A stretch of DNA of 41,912 nt from CAYRYU01 sp964428355. GTDB lineage: Bacteria > Muiribacteriota > Ozemobacteria > Ozemobacterales > Ozemobacteraceae. Each line of letters opens with the position of its first letter. The stretch's first letter is position 1. Location of the stretch: assembly GCA_964428355.1 (NCBI GenBank), contig CAYRYU010000060.1:1-41912 (forward strand), written 5' to 3'. The notes beneath the pieces were generated by a model. The model was not told where the DNA came from. It was given only the letters and a program-made list of their open reading frames with translations, and made no database searches. Positions 22,918 through 32,143 of this stretch are shown here, in pieces. A program made the translations under genes and the position numbers.

Positions 22918-22958
22918 TGTCCGTGATGGAATCTTGAAGGATCTGAGAGGTCGTTCCG

Positions 22959-24320
22959 GTGAATGAATCCTCCCACGAAGCGAGGTACCCGATGAAGCCG
23001 ATCCCTGGCATCCAAACACGATACCGATTCTCCCGGTGGCTCACCGTTTTCATTCTGGCCATGGTCGCCGGGTTCCCACATGGAAGTCCCGTTCCCGCGT
23101 TCGCGCAGGTTCAACTGACAGGGTCCGCCACGACTCCGGTCTCCCCCGTCACCCTTAAGGACGGGGATTCCTTTTCCTGCTCGTCCCTTGCAGCCCTGAA
23201 GTTTCAGGATGGAACCGCGATCAGGTTTTCTCCGGGAGCTTCGGGGTCTGTGAACCCGAAGGCCTTCAAGCTGGGCAGGGGAAAAGCCTACGTCGCCCTC
23301 GGGAAGCCCGATTCCGCTTTCGTCATCGAAGTTCCCCGCGCCGTTCTCGAGGCCCGGGGGATCGATTTCCTGGTTTCCTGCGACAAGGAAACCCTGTTCG
23401 TGGTGATGCTTGACGGCAAAATGGGAATCACCTCGTCCGAAGCCGGGTTCGAGCCGGTAAAACTGTCTTCGGGTGAGACCTTCGAGTGGAACAGCGAAAG
23501 GAAGCTGGTGCGCAGGACGAAACCCGCCGACATCGGCGCGGGATTCCCACCCCTCCCCGATTCATCCAAGCGGGCCTCGAACCTCCGTTTCAGGTATGAG
23601 GACCTTTTCCCATATTCGATGGGTTTCTACCGTGAGAAGTCGATCTTCAAGGATGGGAATGCGCTTCCGAGGGTTGTCGGGCCGGGAAACGAGATCAAGT
23701 CCGCTGCGCAATCCGGAAACGAGGTGAGGTTCCTGAACGGAACCTCCGCGAGACTCGGGGAAAACAGCCGGATAAAACTGACCGGAAACGGAATCGAGAT
23801 TCTCGAGGGTTCGTGCCTGGTCCGCAACGCCCAGGGAGCGTTCCCGTTCGAGATCGGGGGAGATTCGCCGGTTACGCTGAATGACGGGGCCACGGCCGAG
23901 ATTTCCCGCCAGGAAGGCGGTCTGATCGGCAAGGTCTGGACGGGAACCGTTTCGGCGGGAGAAACCCGGATCGAACCCGGAAACACCTTCGCGGCAAAGC
24001 CGTCGGGGACCACCATGATCGACCCCCAGAGAATCTTTCGTGGGAGCAACCCCATAGGAGGGGAAGTCCCCGCGGATCTCATGACCGATTTCGACGATGG
24101 GGACGAGTTCACGGAATCGGATGCCACCCCTGAGCCGTCTCCTGTTCCAGAAGGCCCCGCGGGCACGACCAACGTCGACGGTTTCCCGAAGGGGACGGGG
24201 ACTTCGACCGATACCGAAACCTCGACCACCGGAAGCGGCGGACAACCATCCCCGCCCCTCGATGGGTCCGGCCAGGGACCGGTTATGATGGAACCGGTTG
24301 AGCCGGAGGGTGACCAATGA
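22959..24320 (+). CDS. Exported protein with two FecR-like domains
   Basis: 453 residues from GTG 22959 (TGAGAGG eight bases upstream); ATG 22992 is a possible alternative start. A signal peptide covers RWLTVFILAMVAGFPHGSPVPAFA. The first FecR-like block has LKDGDSFSCSSLAALKFQDGTAIRF, then FKLGRGKAYVALGKPDSAFVIEVPRAVLEARGIDFLV. A second, similar block begins near residue 235 (VVGPGNEIKSAAQSGNEVRFLNGTSARLGENSRIKL). The C-terminal ~85 residues are low-complexity acidic, Pro, Thr and Gly rich. FecR-like domains of this exported type usually act in envelope proteins rather than in iron signalling. The stop overlaps the next start (ATGA). Confidence 0.75.
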   Translation: MNESSHEARYPMKPIPGIQTRYRFSRWLTVFILAMVAGFPHGSPVPAFAQVQLTGSATTPVSPVTLKDGDSFSCSSLAALKFQDGTAIRFSPGASGSVNPKAFKLGRGKAYVALGKPDSAFVIEVPRAVLEARGIDFLVSCDKETLFVVMLDGKMGITSSEAGFEPVKLSSGETFEWNSERKLVRRTKPADIGAGFPPLPDSSKRASNLRFRYEDLFPYSMGFYREKSIFKDGNALPRVVGPGNEIKSAAQSGNEVRFLNGTSARLGENSRIKLTGNGIEILEGSCLVRNAQGAFPFEIGGDSPVTLNDGATAEISRQEGGLIGKVWTGTVSAGETRIEPGNTFAAKPSGTTMIDPQRIFRGSNPIGGEVPADLMTDFDDGDEFTESDATPEPSPVPEGPAGTTNVDGFPKGTGTSTDTETSTTGSGGQPSPPLDGSGQGPVMMEPVEPEGDQ

Positions 24321-25648
24321 ATCGCGCATCATCACGTTGCTCGCGTCAGCTTTCCGCACTCGCCGCGATCTTTCTGGTTCTGGGTTGTTGGGTCGCCTCC
24401 GTCTCGGGAGAAGATTGGGACGGCCTCTACCAGCGGGCGCTCAAGCTCCTCGCACAGGGAAAAATCGTCCCCGGGCTCAAGTTGTATTTCAAGACCTACC
24501 TCTTCTCCGACCTTCCCTTTCCCCGCGATATGCGGCGGGCCGACCTGGGACCCCTGTTCAAGACAATCCCCAAGCCCAAGCCCCTCCCTGCCGACAAGGG
24601 CGTCTATCTTGTCCGTGCGCTTCTCGACCGCCTTGTCGACAACAACGCCCGGGCGGAGAAGACCCTCGACGGGTTGTTCGGTAAGTTTCCCGAGATCCCG
24701 ATCATCCTCTTCCTGACCGGCGAGGTGTCCCTCGCGAACAAGAAAACCGAAAAAACGGCCAAATTTTTCGACCTGCTGATGAAGCACCCGAAGGGAAAAA
24801 CCTGGGAATCGGCCGTCTCGCGGGCATGGATCCGCCACGGGGTTTCCGCCGACCGTGACCATCCCCCTTCCATCGATGACCTGCTCGCCAAAGCCCAGTC
24901 CTTTTACGAGCAGGGCGATTCCGAGGCCGCGGTCACCCTCCTCCGGCAGGCGATCTTCCGGAACCCCAAGGAGGTCAAATTCGTCCGGCTCCTGGCAACC
25001 ATATTCCTTGACCAGGGCGAATTCTCGGAAGTGAAAAAGCTGTCCGAATCCCCCGATGCCCCCAAACCTGTCCTGATTCCTCACCAGATGGCCAGGCTGC
25101 ATTACGGTCTGGGCGAGTTCGACAAGGCTCTGGCCTTTTCCGACGAGATACTCAAGGAGGACGCCAAGGACCCCTTCGGCCACTGGTGCCGGTCTGAGTG
25201 CCTTTTCCAGACCGGGAAATGGGGCGAAGCGGAAAAGGCTTACGGGGCGCTTTTCGAGGCAGAAAAGGACAATCAGGGTTACTGCCTCAGGCAGGCCGCG
25301 TGTCTCGAGGAACTGTGCCGGTTCTGGGATGCCGCGAAGGTCCTCGAGAGCTTCCTGAAAAACCATTCAGACAACGATTTCATCCGCTCCGAATATGGGG
25401 CGATGCTGCTCCGTCACGGGAACTGGAAAGCCGGAATCCGGGAATGGAAGAAACTCGAGGGGAGCAAGGAGTTCTCGGAGCTCGCCCACGCCGTCCTGCA
25501 GGAGCTGGAAACCGGGGTTGCCCTCGATTCCCGCAATGCGAAAGGGCCCAACAAGGGAGACGGGAAAGGCATCGTCGTCAGGGACGAATTCTCCCAGGCA
25601 CAGAGGGTCGGAATGATGCTCAAGAACAGGGAGTTCCAGCCCAAGGGC
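24317..25648 (+). CDS. Exported TPR-repeat protein, 3' end lost in assembly gap
   Basis: 444 residues are visible before the N run; the true end is unknown. A signal segment (QLSALAAIFLVLGCWVASVSG) contains VLGC, which could be a lipobox, though cleavage at VSG-ED is also possible. The rest is helical with TPR-like repeats: YQRALKLLAQGKIVPGLKLYF, AKAQSFYEQGDSEAAVTLLRQAIFRNPKEV, ARLHYGLGEFDKALAFSDEILKEDAKDPFG and LFQTGKWGEAEKAYGALFEAEKDNQ. Start ATG 24317 overlaps the stop of the FecR-like gene, with GGAGG about seven bases upstream. It is probably part of an envelope complex with its neighbours. Confidence 0.75.
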
Positions 25649-25748
25649 NNNNNNNNNNNNNNNNNNNNNNNNNNNNNNNNNNNNNNNNNNNNNNNNNNNN
25701 NNNNNNNNNNNNNNNNNNNNNNNNNNNNNNNNNNNNNNNNNNNNNNNN
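25649..25748. other. Assembly gap of 100 N
   Basis: Exactly 100 undetermined bases, the conventional placeholder for a gap of unknown size. It truncates the TPR gene. Any frame reading through it is artificial. The sequence after it begins with AAGGAGG and contains TGA and TAG before the next ATG. Confidence 0.98.
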
Positions 25749-25764
25749 CAAGGAGGAATGATAG

Positions 25765-26484
25765 ATGGATCTTTACCGGGGGATCAAATGGTGGTTTCCG
25801 GGAGGGGGTTCGATCGCGGTCTTCATTTCGGCAGCGCTCCTCTTTTTTTCGCCTCCGGTTTTCGGGGTGGAAACGGCAACGGGAACCGGGATTGAATCGG
25901 CAACTGGAGCGACAACGGCAAAACCGGGCGGAGCCGCCCCGGTCCCATCCGAGAAGCTGATTGCCCAGGCTAAGCTGGCATCGGAGCTTTATGACGAGAT
26001 GGCGCGGACCGAAACCTGGAACGTGGAGGTCTTCAAGAAGAATCATCGCCGCGTTATCGATGAGTGCCCTGACACGAAGTGGGCCATCGAATCCTGCTGG
26101 CGGCTGAGCAATCTCCTGTTGACCGGGCAACACGACCCTGATCGCGAAGAAGCCGTCAGGCTCATGGAACACGCCCTCGAACGATACCCGGCCAACAACT
26201 GGGAGGAGAGGTTCGCCACCAGGCTGATAAACCTGCTGATGGAAATGCAGGACTATCCGAAACTCCGGCAGTTCTGTGAAAAGCGGCTGACGAAAACCGA
26301 TTTGAGCGATGAAAAGCGGGTGGTACTCAACCTGAGGGCCGGAGTCGCTTCCGAAAATCTCAAAGACAGGAAAGCCGCGATCGACTTTTTCCAGCAGGTG
26401 ATAGCCCTGGACGGCAACCAGGGGAGCGTTTCGGTTCGAGCGGCAAAGAAGCATCTCGACCGCCTGGCCCAGACCAAAGAATGA
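25765..26484 (+). CDS. Exported TPR-like protein
   Basis: 239 residues from ATG 25765 with AAGGAGG at 25750-25756. A hydrophobic signal segment (SIAVFISAALLFFSPPVFG) is followed by a Thr/Gly/Ala-rich stretch, then helical repeats: KLASELYDEMARTETWNVEVFKKN, AIESCWRLSNLLLTG, EEAVRLMEHALERYPANNWEERFA and DRKAAIDFFQQVIALDGNQGS. It resembles TPR/YbgF-type scaffold proteins. The next gene follows after 20 bases. Function is not known; location suggests that it works with the 863-residue protein downstream. Confidence 0.75.
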   Translation: MDLYRGIKWWFPGGGSIAVFISAALLFFSPPVFGVETATGTGIESATGATTAKPGGAAPVPSEKLIAQAKLASELYDEMARTETWNVEVFKKNHRRVIDECPDTKWAIESCWRLSNLLLTGQHDPDREEAVRLMEHALERYPANNWEERFATRLINLLMEMQDYPKLRQFCEKRLTKTDLSDEKRVVLNLRAGVASENLKDRKAAIDFFQQVIALDGNQGSVSVRAAKKHLDRLAQTKE

Positions 26485-26504
26485 CCCGGAAGAGGAGATA
26501 ACCG

Positions 26505-29096
26505 ATGTTCAAGATTTCGACCAGAGTGCGTTTTCTCTGCCTCGTCCTTTCGCTTGCCATAGCATTCCAGCCCCTGATAATCGCCGCCGAGGAAGAGGCG
26601 GACAGCAAACCCCAGGAGGGGGAATTCAACCCCGCCGAAGCCCTTTCACCCGGGGAGTATCTCGCCGAGATCAAGAAACTGAGGGGGTCCAACACGCAGG
26701 AGGTCGAGGAGCAATCCTACGCCGATTGGGGAAACATAATGATGAACGTCTTCGTCATGTGCGATCCCAAGGCGATCGACGTCCCCACCTACCAGAAAGC
26801 GCTGAACACAACCCTCAGCACCGTCGAAAAGGTGGTCTCCCTCACAAAGCCCGATGCCAAGTGGGTGAAGATCCTGGGCAAGATCACCACCTGGGGATTG
26901 ACCAAATTCTCCGAGGGAAACACCCAACTCTTCCAGAGGTGCAAGAACTTCCTCGAATCGTGGGCCAAGATCATGAAACGGCCCGGAGTCGACAAGATCC
27001 GTGAGTTCGGCACCTACATGACCGCCCCCGACAAGGGCGGGGCCCAATGGATCAAGAAGACTTCCGCCGCAGGAGACGCCGCTGACGGAGCCTCCAAGCT
27101 CAGCTCCCTGGGGAAGGCCGCAACCGTGGTGGGAACCGCCCTCCAGCTTCTGGCGGGTGCTTTCGAGATCAAGAACTTTTTCGACCGGCTGGGGGACGAC
27201 CCCGGAGCGGTGAGCTGGGGAACAGTCCAGCACGGTATCGAAGGGGCGCTGCTGATCGCGACCGCGATCATGGCCTTCATTCCCCCACCCGGGGTCTGGT
27301 CCGTCGTCGCGATCGTCATCATGGCGATCTGGGACCGGCTCAAGGACGTGTTCAACCGGATCGGGGAAAAGATCCAGAAATGGCACAAGGCTTACGAGGA
27401 TTCGCTGGTCTTCATGAGGGAACTGGACGACGATTTCGCCACCTTCCTGGAGGAAAACAAGACCAGCACGACCTTCGGTTGCGACCAGGAGAAGTCGGCC
27501 TCCCTGAAATACGCCGATGACATGCTGGATGCCCTTCAGAAGAGCCCGGGCGAAGGCGATATCGCCCAGCGCCAGGATGAACTGGTCCAGAACATGCGCG
27601 CACAGGGTATCCTGACGACCTATTACTACCAGCAGGCCACGGCCGCAAGTCAGCTCACTGCCAACCAGGGTGAGCTCTTCCAGCTTTGGAACCACCGGGC
27701 GGATTACATGGCCTGGAAACCCGAAAAGCCCAAATGGAGCTGGAATCCGATCAAGCTGGCAGGGAGCGTCGGGGACTGGGCCGTCGATTCGATGGGCCAG
27801 CTGATCCTGGGAACCGACGACCAGATCAAGGAAGACCTGAAGGAACATCCCTTCCGGGTCCATTTCTGCCCGGACTTCGCACTGATTACCCTGTACAGGA
27901 ACTTCATCGTGCAGAAGAGGACTCCGGACGCCTCCGATCTTCCGCCCCTTCTGAGCCTGACCGGAATCCGGATCGAACAGGCTCCGTTCAACTTCATTCC
28001 CCTCGTCGACATCTACGCGGACGGCTTCAAGAACTGGACGGACGAGGTGCTGCGCGAAGCCAACGCCGCGGATGCGATAAACGTAGGGACGAAGGAGCTT
28101 CCCATAATCAGGGAGCTCATCAAGGGAACCAAGGACGAGTTCGGCAACTGCTACGGAGCCCTCCTCCTGAAGATCCAGGGACTCGATCCGAAATCCGACA
28201 TGGGAAAAGACAAGGACAAGCGGGCTTTATTGTATATCAGGATGTTCCAGATTCTGGCCGCCGGGGCCTCTAAGCGGGCCCAGCTCGAAAAACTCGTCTC
28301 CCTCTACGAAGAGGGCAAGAAAGACCAGCCGTTGAAGGACGAGAAGATCGAGTATGAGGAAATCAGCCCCAATGGTGATCGGAAGACCGTGGACCGGAAG
28401 CTGGTCGACGAACTTTTCAAAGGAAAAGACCTCGAGGGGCCGCCGTGGCTTTCCGTACCCAGAATCAACACCGCCCTCCTCAAGGACAAGAACAAGGACA
28501 GGGAAAAACCCAAGGACGAGGAGCTCACCGCGGCCTACATCTTCCAGAACTACGGTCAGGACCTCGCACTTTCCCTGCAATGCATGGTTAACACCACGGG
28601 GATTTCGGGAATCGACGTCGTACAGATGGGAATGCAGACGAAAAACTCGCTCGACGTTCTCGAACTGGCGACCAGAGCGATGACCGATCGTCGCGAAGCA
28701 TTCGACTCGCTGGGGGATGTCTTGAAGACCGAGGCATTCAAGCGCCTGATCGAGAAAGGCGAGTATCTGGACGTCACCCGCGGCGGCCTGGAGAACTTTT
28801 TCAGCGGATTCGACCCGCCAAAGGACGTTTTGGAACACGAGATCGGGGAATTCGAAAAGGCAATAAAGGAGTGCGTCGAGAACGTGCTTCCCAACAAGGC
28901 CATGACCGAGGAACTCCAGAAGGAGTTCAAGGTCGAATACGCCCGGTGGCTCGAGGTCCTGAAGAAGTACGAGGAGTCCAAGGACGACATGGGAATCGAG
29001 ATCGGGATCTCGGCTTCCGATCCGAACTACTCTGCCGACCTTCTGGATTTCGTCACCCCGATCGAGGTGCTCGATCCCGAGAAGGCCACCCAGTAA
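26505..29096 (+). CDS. Large exported protein of unknown function with hydrophobic hairpin
   Basis: 863 residues, with GAGGAG before ATG 26505. The signal peptide is RFLCLVLSLAIAFQPLIIAA. I recognise no family. Residues 200-220 (SLGKAATVVGTALQLLAGAF) and 246-276 (EGALLIATAIMAF, PPP, GVWSVVAIVIMAIWD) form hydrophobic segments, the latter a helix-PPP-helix hairpin in an otherwise charged, helix-rich protein. The rest is Lys/Asp/Glu-rich with scattered cysteines (for example Cys86 and Cys146). Such hairpins occur in pore-forming and membrane-inserting proteins, but also in ordinary membrane anchors, so toxin activity is not claimed. It ends the operon; a strong terminator follows. Confidence 0.7.
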   Translation: MFKISTRVRFLCLVLSLAIAFQPLIIAAEEEADSKPQEGEFNPAEALSPGEYLAEIKKLRGSNTQEVEEQSYADWGNIMMNVFVMCDPKAIDVPTYQKALNTTLSTVEKVVSLTKPDAKWVKILGKITTWGLTKFSEGNTQLFQRCKNFLESWAKIMKRPGVDKIREFGTYMTAPDKGGAQWIKKTSAAGDAADGASKLSSLGKAATVVGTALQLLAGAFEIKNFFDRLGDDPGAVSWGTVQHGIEGALLIATAIMAFIPPPGVWSVVAIVIMAIWDRLKDVFNRIGEKIQKWHKAYEDSLVFMRELDDDFATFLEENKTSTTFGCDQEKSASLKYADDMLDALQKSPGEGDIAQRQDELVQNMRAQGILTTYYYQQATAASQLTANQGELFQLWNHRADYMAWKPEKPKWSWNPIKLAGSVGDWAVDSMGQLILGTDDQIKEDLKEHPFRVHFCPDFALITLYRNFIVQKRTPDASDLPPLLSLTGIRIEQAPFNFIPLVDIYADGFKNWTDEVLREANAADAINVGTKELPIIRELIKGTKDEFGNCYGALLLKIQGLDPKSDMGKDKDKRALLYIRMFQILAAGASKRAQLEKLVSLYEEGKKDQPLKDEKIEYEEISPNGDRKTVDRKLVDELFKGKDLEGPPWLSVPRINTALLKDKNKDREKPKDEELTAAYIFQNYGQDLALSLQCMVNTTGISGIDVVQMGMQTKNSLDVLELATRAMTDRREAFDSLGDVLKTEAFKRLIEKGEYLDVTRGGLENFFSGFDPPKDVLEHEIGEFEKAIKECVENVLPNKAMTEELQKEFKVEYARWLEVLKKYEESKDDMGIEIGISASDPNYSADLLDFVTPIEVLDPEKATQ

Positions 29097-29120
29097 CCAC
29101 CTGGTTTTCCGACACTGACG

Positions 29121-29162
29121 GAAAGCCCCGGGAGGACGGAAGGTCCGCCGGGGCTTTCTTTT
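29121..29162 (+). terminator. Strong rho-independent terminator
   Basis: GAAAGCCCCGG at 29121-29131 pairs with CCGGGGCTTTC at 29148-29158 and is followed by TTTT. It closes the exported-protein operon. Its last Ts overlap the first PhaR-like site. Confidence 0.9.
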
Positions 29163-29171
29163 GCTGTGCAA
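29159..29171 (+). promoter_or_regulatory. PhaR/PhbF-like operator site 1
   Basis: TTTTGCTGTGCAA fits TTNTGCN3GCAA, close to the TGNTGCN3GCAA motif described for PhbF of Herbaspirillum (one mismatch). It lies in the 368-base region upstream of phaB. Confidence 0.5.
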
Positions 29172-29214
29172 GTCGGCCTTTGACAGGCTTTCCGGCGATG
29201 TCCGAGCGAATTTT

Positions 29215-29227
29215 TTGTGCATTGCAA
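29215..29227 (+). promoter_or_regulatory. PhaR/PhbF-like operator site 2
   Basis: TTGTGCATTGCAA fits the same pattern. It ends nine bases before the -35 of the phaB promoter, a usual place for a regulator. Flanking A/T runs extend it to a longer imperfect palindrome. Confidence 0.55.
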
Positions 29228-29236
29228 AATTTTCTC

Positions 29237-29265
29237 TTGACTCGGGACCGTTTTTCCGATATACT
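29237..29265 (+). promoter_or_regulatory. Strong sigma70-type promoter of the PHA operon
   Basis: TTGACT at 29237-29242 and TATACT at 29260-29265 are exactly 17 bases apart, the best promoter in the window. The predicted start point near 29272 gives a leader of about 190 bases before phaB. Confidence 0.85.
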
Positions 29266-29285
29266 CGTTGTTGAAAGGATGAACG

Positions 29286-29468
29286 ATGTTGAACCCGAAC
29301 ATGATCGGCCGGCCCACCCCCAACCCGGTCCAGGCCGTCAAGCCACTTGAAGACGCATCGTTTTGCGCTGCAAAGGGGTCAGGGCTCCGGCCAGTGCCCG
29401 TCCGGAATCAGGATCCCGTAGACCCGGTCGGCGGGCGGAAAGAAACCCAAAAAGGAGAAGCATCATGA
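29286..29468 (+). CDS. Possible 60-residue leader ORF before phaB
   Basis: ATG 29286 has AAAGGA at 29274-29279 with a six-base spacer, lies about 14 bases after the predicted transcript start, and ends in TGA overlapping the phaB ATG (ATGA at 29465-29468). The product is Pro/Gly/Lys-rich without a recognised domain. It could couple translation to phaB or may be a chance frame; another ATG at 29279 opens a different short frame ending at 29350. Confidence 0.3.
   Translation: MLNPNMIGRPTPNPVQAVKPLEDASFCAAKGSGLRPVPVRNQDPVDPVGGRKETQKGEAS
29361..29373 (+). promoter_or_regulatory. PhaR/PhbF-like operator site 3
   Basis: TTTTGCGCTGCAA fits TTNTGCN3GCAA. It lies downstream of the promoter, within the transcribed leader, where a bound protein could block elongation. 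Confidence 0.45.
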
Positions 29469-30196
29469 GACTCACAGGAAAAACCGCGATCATCACCGGA
29501 GCCGGCTCCGGAATCGGCAAGGGCGCTGCCCTTCTCTTCTCGTCCGAAGGGGCGAACGTCGTCGCCTGGGACGCCCGGCCCGAGGGCCTCGAGGCACTCG
29601 TGAAGGAGTCGGGGAACAAGGTCGCGATGGAAGTCGTCGACGTGACCGACCGGCAGGCCATCGCCGCCGCCGTCGCCAAGGTCATCCAGAACTTCGGCCG
29701 GATCGACATCCTCGTGAACAATGCCGGAATCACCGCCGACGCCCTCCTGGTGAAGATGGAGGAGTCGGCCTGGGACCGCGTGGTGAACGTGAATCTCAAG
29801 GGCGCCTTCAACTGCACGCAGGCTGTCGCCAAGCCCATGATCGACAAGGGCGGCGGCTCGATCATCAACACCAGCTCCGTGGTCGGGGTCTACGGAAACG
29901 TAGGCCAGGTCAACTACGCAGCCACGAAAGCCGGCCTGATCGGAATGACGAAGACCCTGGCGAAGGAGCTCGGCCGCAAGAACATCCGCGTTAACGCCGT
30001 CGCCCCCGGGTTCATCGAAACCGAGATGACGGCCAAGGTTCCCGAGAAGATCCTGACCATGATGAAGGACAAGACCCCGATGCAGCGGTTCGGATCTGTC
30101 CAGGACGTCGCCCGGGCCTACCTCTTCCTCGCCTCCGACGATTCGAGCTTCGTGACCGGCCAGGTTCTCGGAGTCGACGGCGGGTTGATCCCCTGA
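29465..30196 (+). CDS. phaB: Acetoacetyl-CoA reductase (FabG/PhaB-type short-chain dehydrogenase)
   Basis: 243 residues from ATG 29465, with AAAGGAG upstream; open frame runs further upstream but without the family N terminus. Motifs are the nucleotide loop TGAGSGIG at residues 11-18, VNNAGIT, active-site Ser137/138 in INTSSVVG, and Tyr151 and Lys155 in NYAATKAG. It reduces a 3-oxoacyl thioester with NAD(P)H. The family also contains FabG of fatty acid synthesis. The following thiolase and phasin-like genes favour PhaB, making 3-hydroxybutyryl-CoA for polyhydroxyalkanoate. The gap to the thiolase gene is 14 bases with AAGGAG. Confidence 0.85.
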   Translation: MRLTGKTAIITGAGSGIGKGAALLFSSEGANVVAWDARPEGLEALVKESGNKVAMEVVDVTDRQAIAAAVAKVIQNFGRIDILVNNAGITADALLVKMEESAWDRVVNVNLKGAFNCTQAVAKPMIDKGGGSIINTSSVVGVYGNVGQVNYAATKAGLIGMTKTLAKELGRKNIRVNAVAPGFIETEMTAKVPEKILTMMKDKTPMQRFGSVQDVARAYLFLASDDSSFVTGQVLGVDGGLIP

Positions 30197-30210
30197 CAAG
30201 GAGTAGAACG

Positions 30211-31386
<1,176 letters not shown>

Positions 31387-31454
31387 TCGTGGATGTCCCC
31401 GATCAACAAGGTGAATTCCAGCCCAAGGCTGAAGTGAAAACAGGAGGAATACCA

Positions 31455-31736
31455 ATGAAAAACATGTTCGACCGTGAAGAGATGATCCGTCTGTCCCGCG
31501 AAGGCATGGAGTCTTCCATGCGCTTCTTCAACACCCTCAACGAGAACATCCTCAAGATGGGTGAGTGGCAGAAGGAAGTCGTGAACGAGACCGTGAAGCG
31601 GAACCTCGAGACCATGAACAAGGCTTATGACGAATACCAGAAACAGCAGCGCGTCATCCTCAACCGCATCGAGACCGCCTGCCGCGATGCCCTGAAGACC
31701 GCCGATGCCCCCAAAACCCACGAAAACGGAAAGTGA
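31455..31736 (+). CDS. Phasin-like small helical protein, copy 1
   Basis: 93 residues from ATG 31455, with AGGAGG at 31442-31447; a longer frame starts at 31389 but lacks a ribosome binding site. The protein is almost entirely amphipathic helix: FDREEMIRLSREGMESSMRF, FNTLNENILKMGEWQKEVV, then a coiled-coil-like ETVKRNLETMNKAYDEYQKQ. No signal peptide. Size, charge and its place behind phaB-phaA suggest a PHA granule-coating phasin. This is inference from context, not from a certain family match. The next gene encodes a close paralogue. Confidence 0.7.
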   Translation: MKNMFDREEMIRLSREGMESSMRFFNTLNENILKMGEWQKEVVNETVKRNLETMNKAYDEYQKQQRVILNRIETACRDALKTADAPKTHENGK

Positions 31737-31747
31737 GGAGATGCGAC

Positions 31748-32026
31748 ATGACACCGGCATTCGACCGTGAAGAAATGATCCGCCTTTCCCGCGAAGGCAT
31801 GGAAAACTCGATCCGGTTCTTCCTGACTCTCAACGAGAACATCCTCAAGATGGGCGAATGGCACAAGGATTTCGTCGAGGAAACCACCAGGCGCAACCTC
31901 GAGGTCGTCAACAAGGCATTCGATGAGTACCAGAAGAACTCCCGCGTTATCTGCTCCCGCATCGAGTCGGTCTGCCGGACCGCAATCGACCAGATCTCCC
32001 ACCCCAAGGAGAAGGTCCAGGAATAA
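31748..32026 (+). CDS. Phasin-like small helical protein, copy 2
   Basis: 92 residues from ATG 31748, with GAGGAG at 31735-31740 directly following the stop of copy 1. The sequence repeats copy 1 almost residue by residue (FDREEMIRLSREGMENSIRF, then FLTLNENILKMGEWHKDFV), diverging towards the C terminus (ICSRIESVCRTAIDQIS). The pair looks like a tandem duplication. It may coat PHA granules as a mixed layer with copy 1; the role is inferred from gene context. A terminator follows. Confidence 0.7.
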   Translation: MTPAFDREEMIRLSREGMENSIRFFLTLNENILKMGEWHKDFVEETTRRNLEVVNKAFDEYQKNSRVICSRIESVCRTAIDQISHPKEKVQE

Positions 32027-32056
32027 TCCAACCGATAAGGAACCTTGCATCGATTC

Positions 32057-32087
32057 ACCTCTCCCTTTGCGGGAGAGGTTTTCTTTT
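32057..32087 (+). terminator. Rho-independent terminator of the PHA operon
   Basis: ACCTCTCCC at 32057-32065 pairs perfectly with GGGAGAGGT at 32071-32079 over a five-base loop and is followed by TTTCTTTT. Confidence 0.9.
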
Positions 32088-32094
32088 CCGGGTG

Positions 32095-32103
32095 TGGTAT
32101 AAT
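32095..32103 (+). promoter_or_regulatory. Predicted extended -10 promoter for the scramblase-like gene
   Basis: TGGTATAAT at 32095-32103 is a perfect extended -10, placed right after the terminator. No good -35 is visible, as expected for extended -10 promoters. Confidence 0.6.
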
Positions 32104-32143
32104 TCCTGCCGGTACCCGAGTAAGAATCATGGGAGGAACGGAA

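Noticed and set aside
21615..22937. Plus-strand frame of 440 codons opposite dxs
   Set aside because: dxs is unmistakable on the other strand, and the frame has no domain.
24317..25960. A single 547-codon gene through the N run
   Set aside because: The frame continues only because N codons were read through; the sequence after the gap has its own ribosome binding site and start in another frame.
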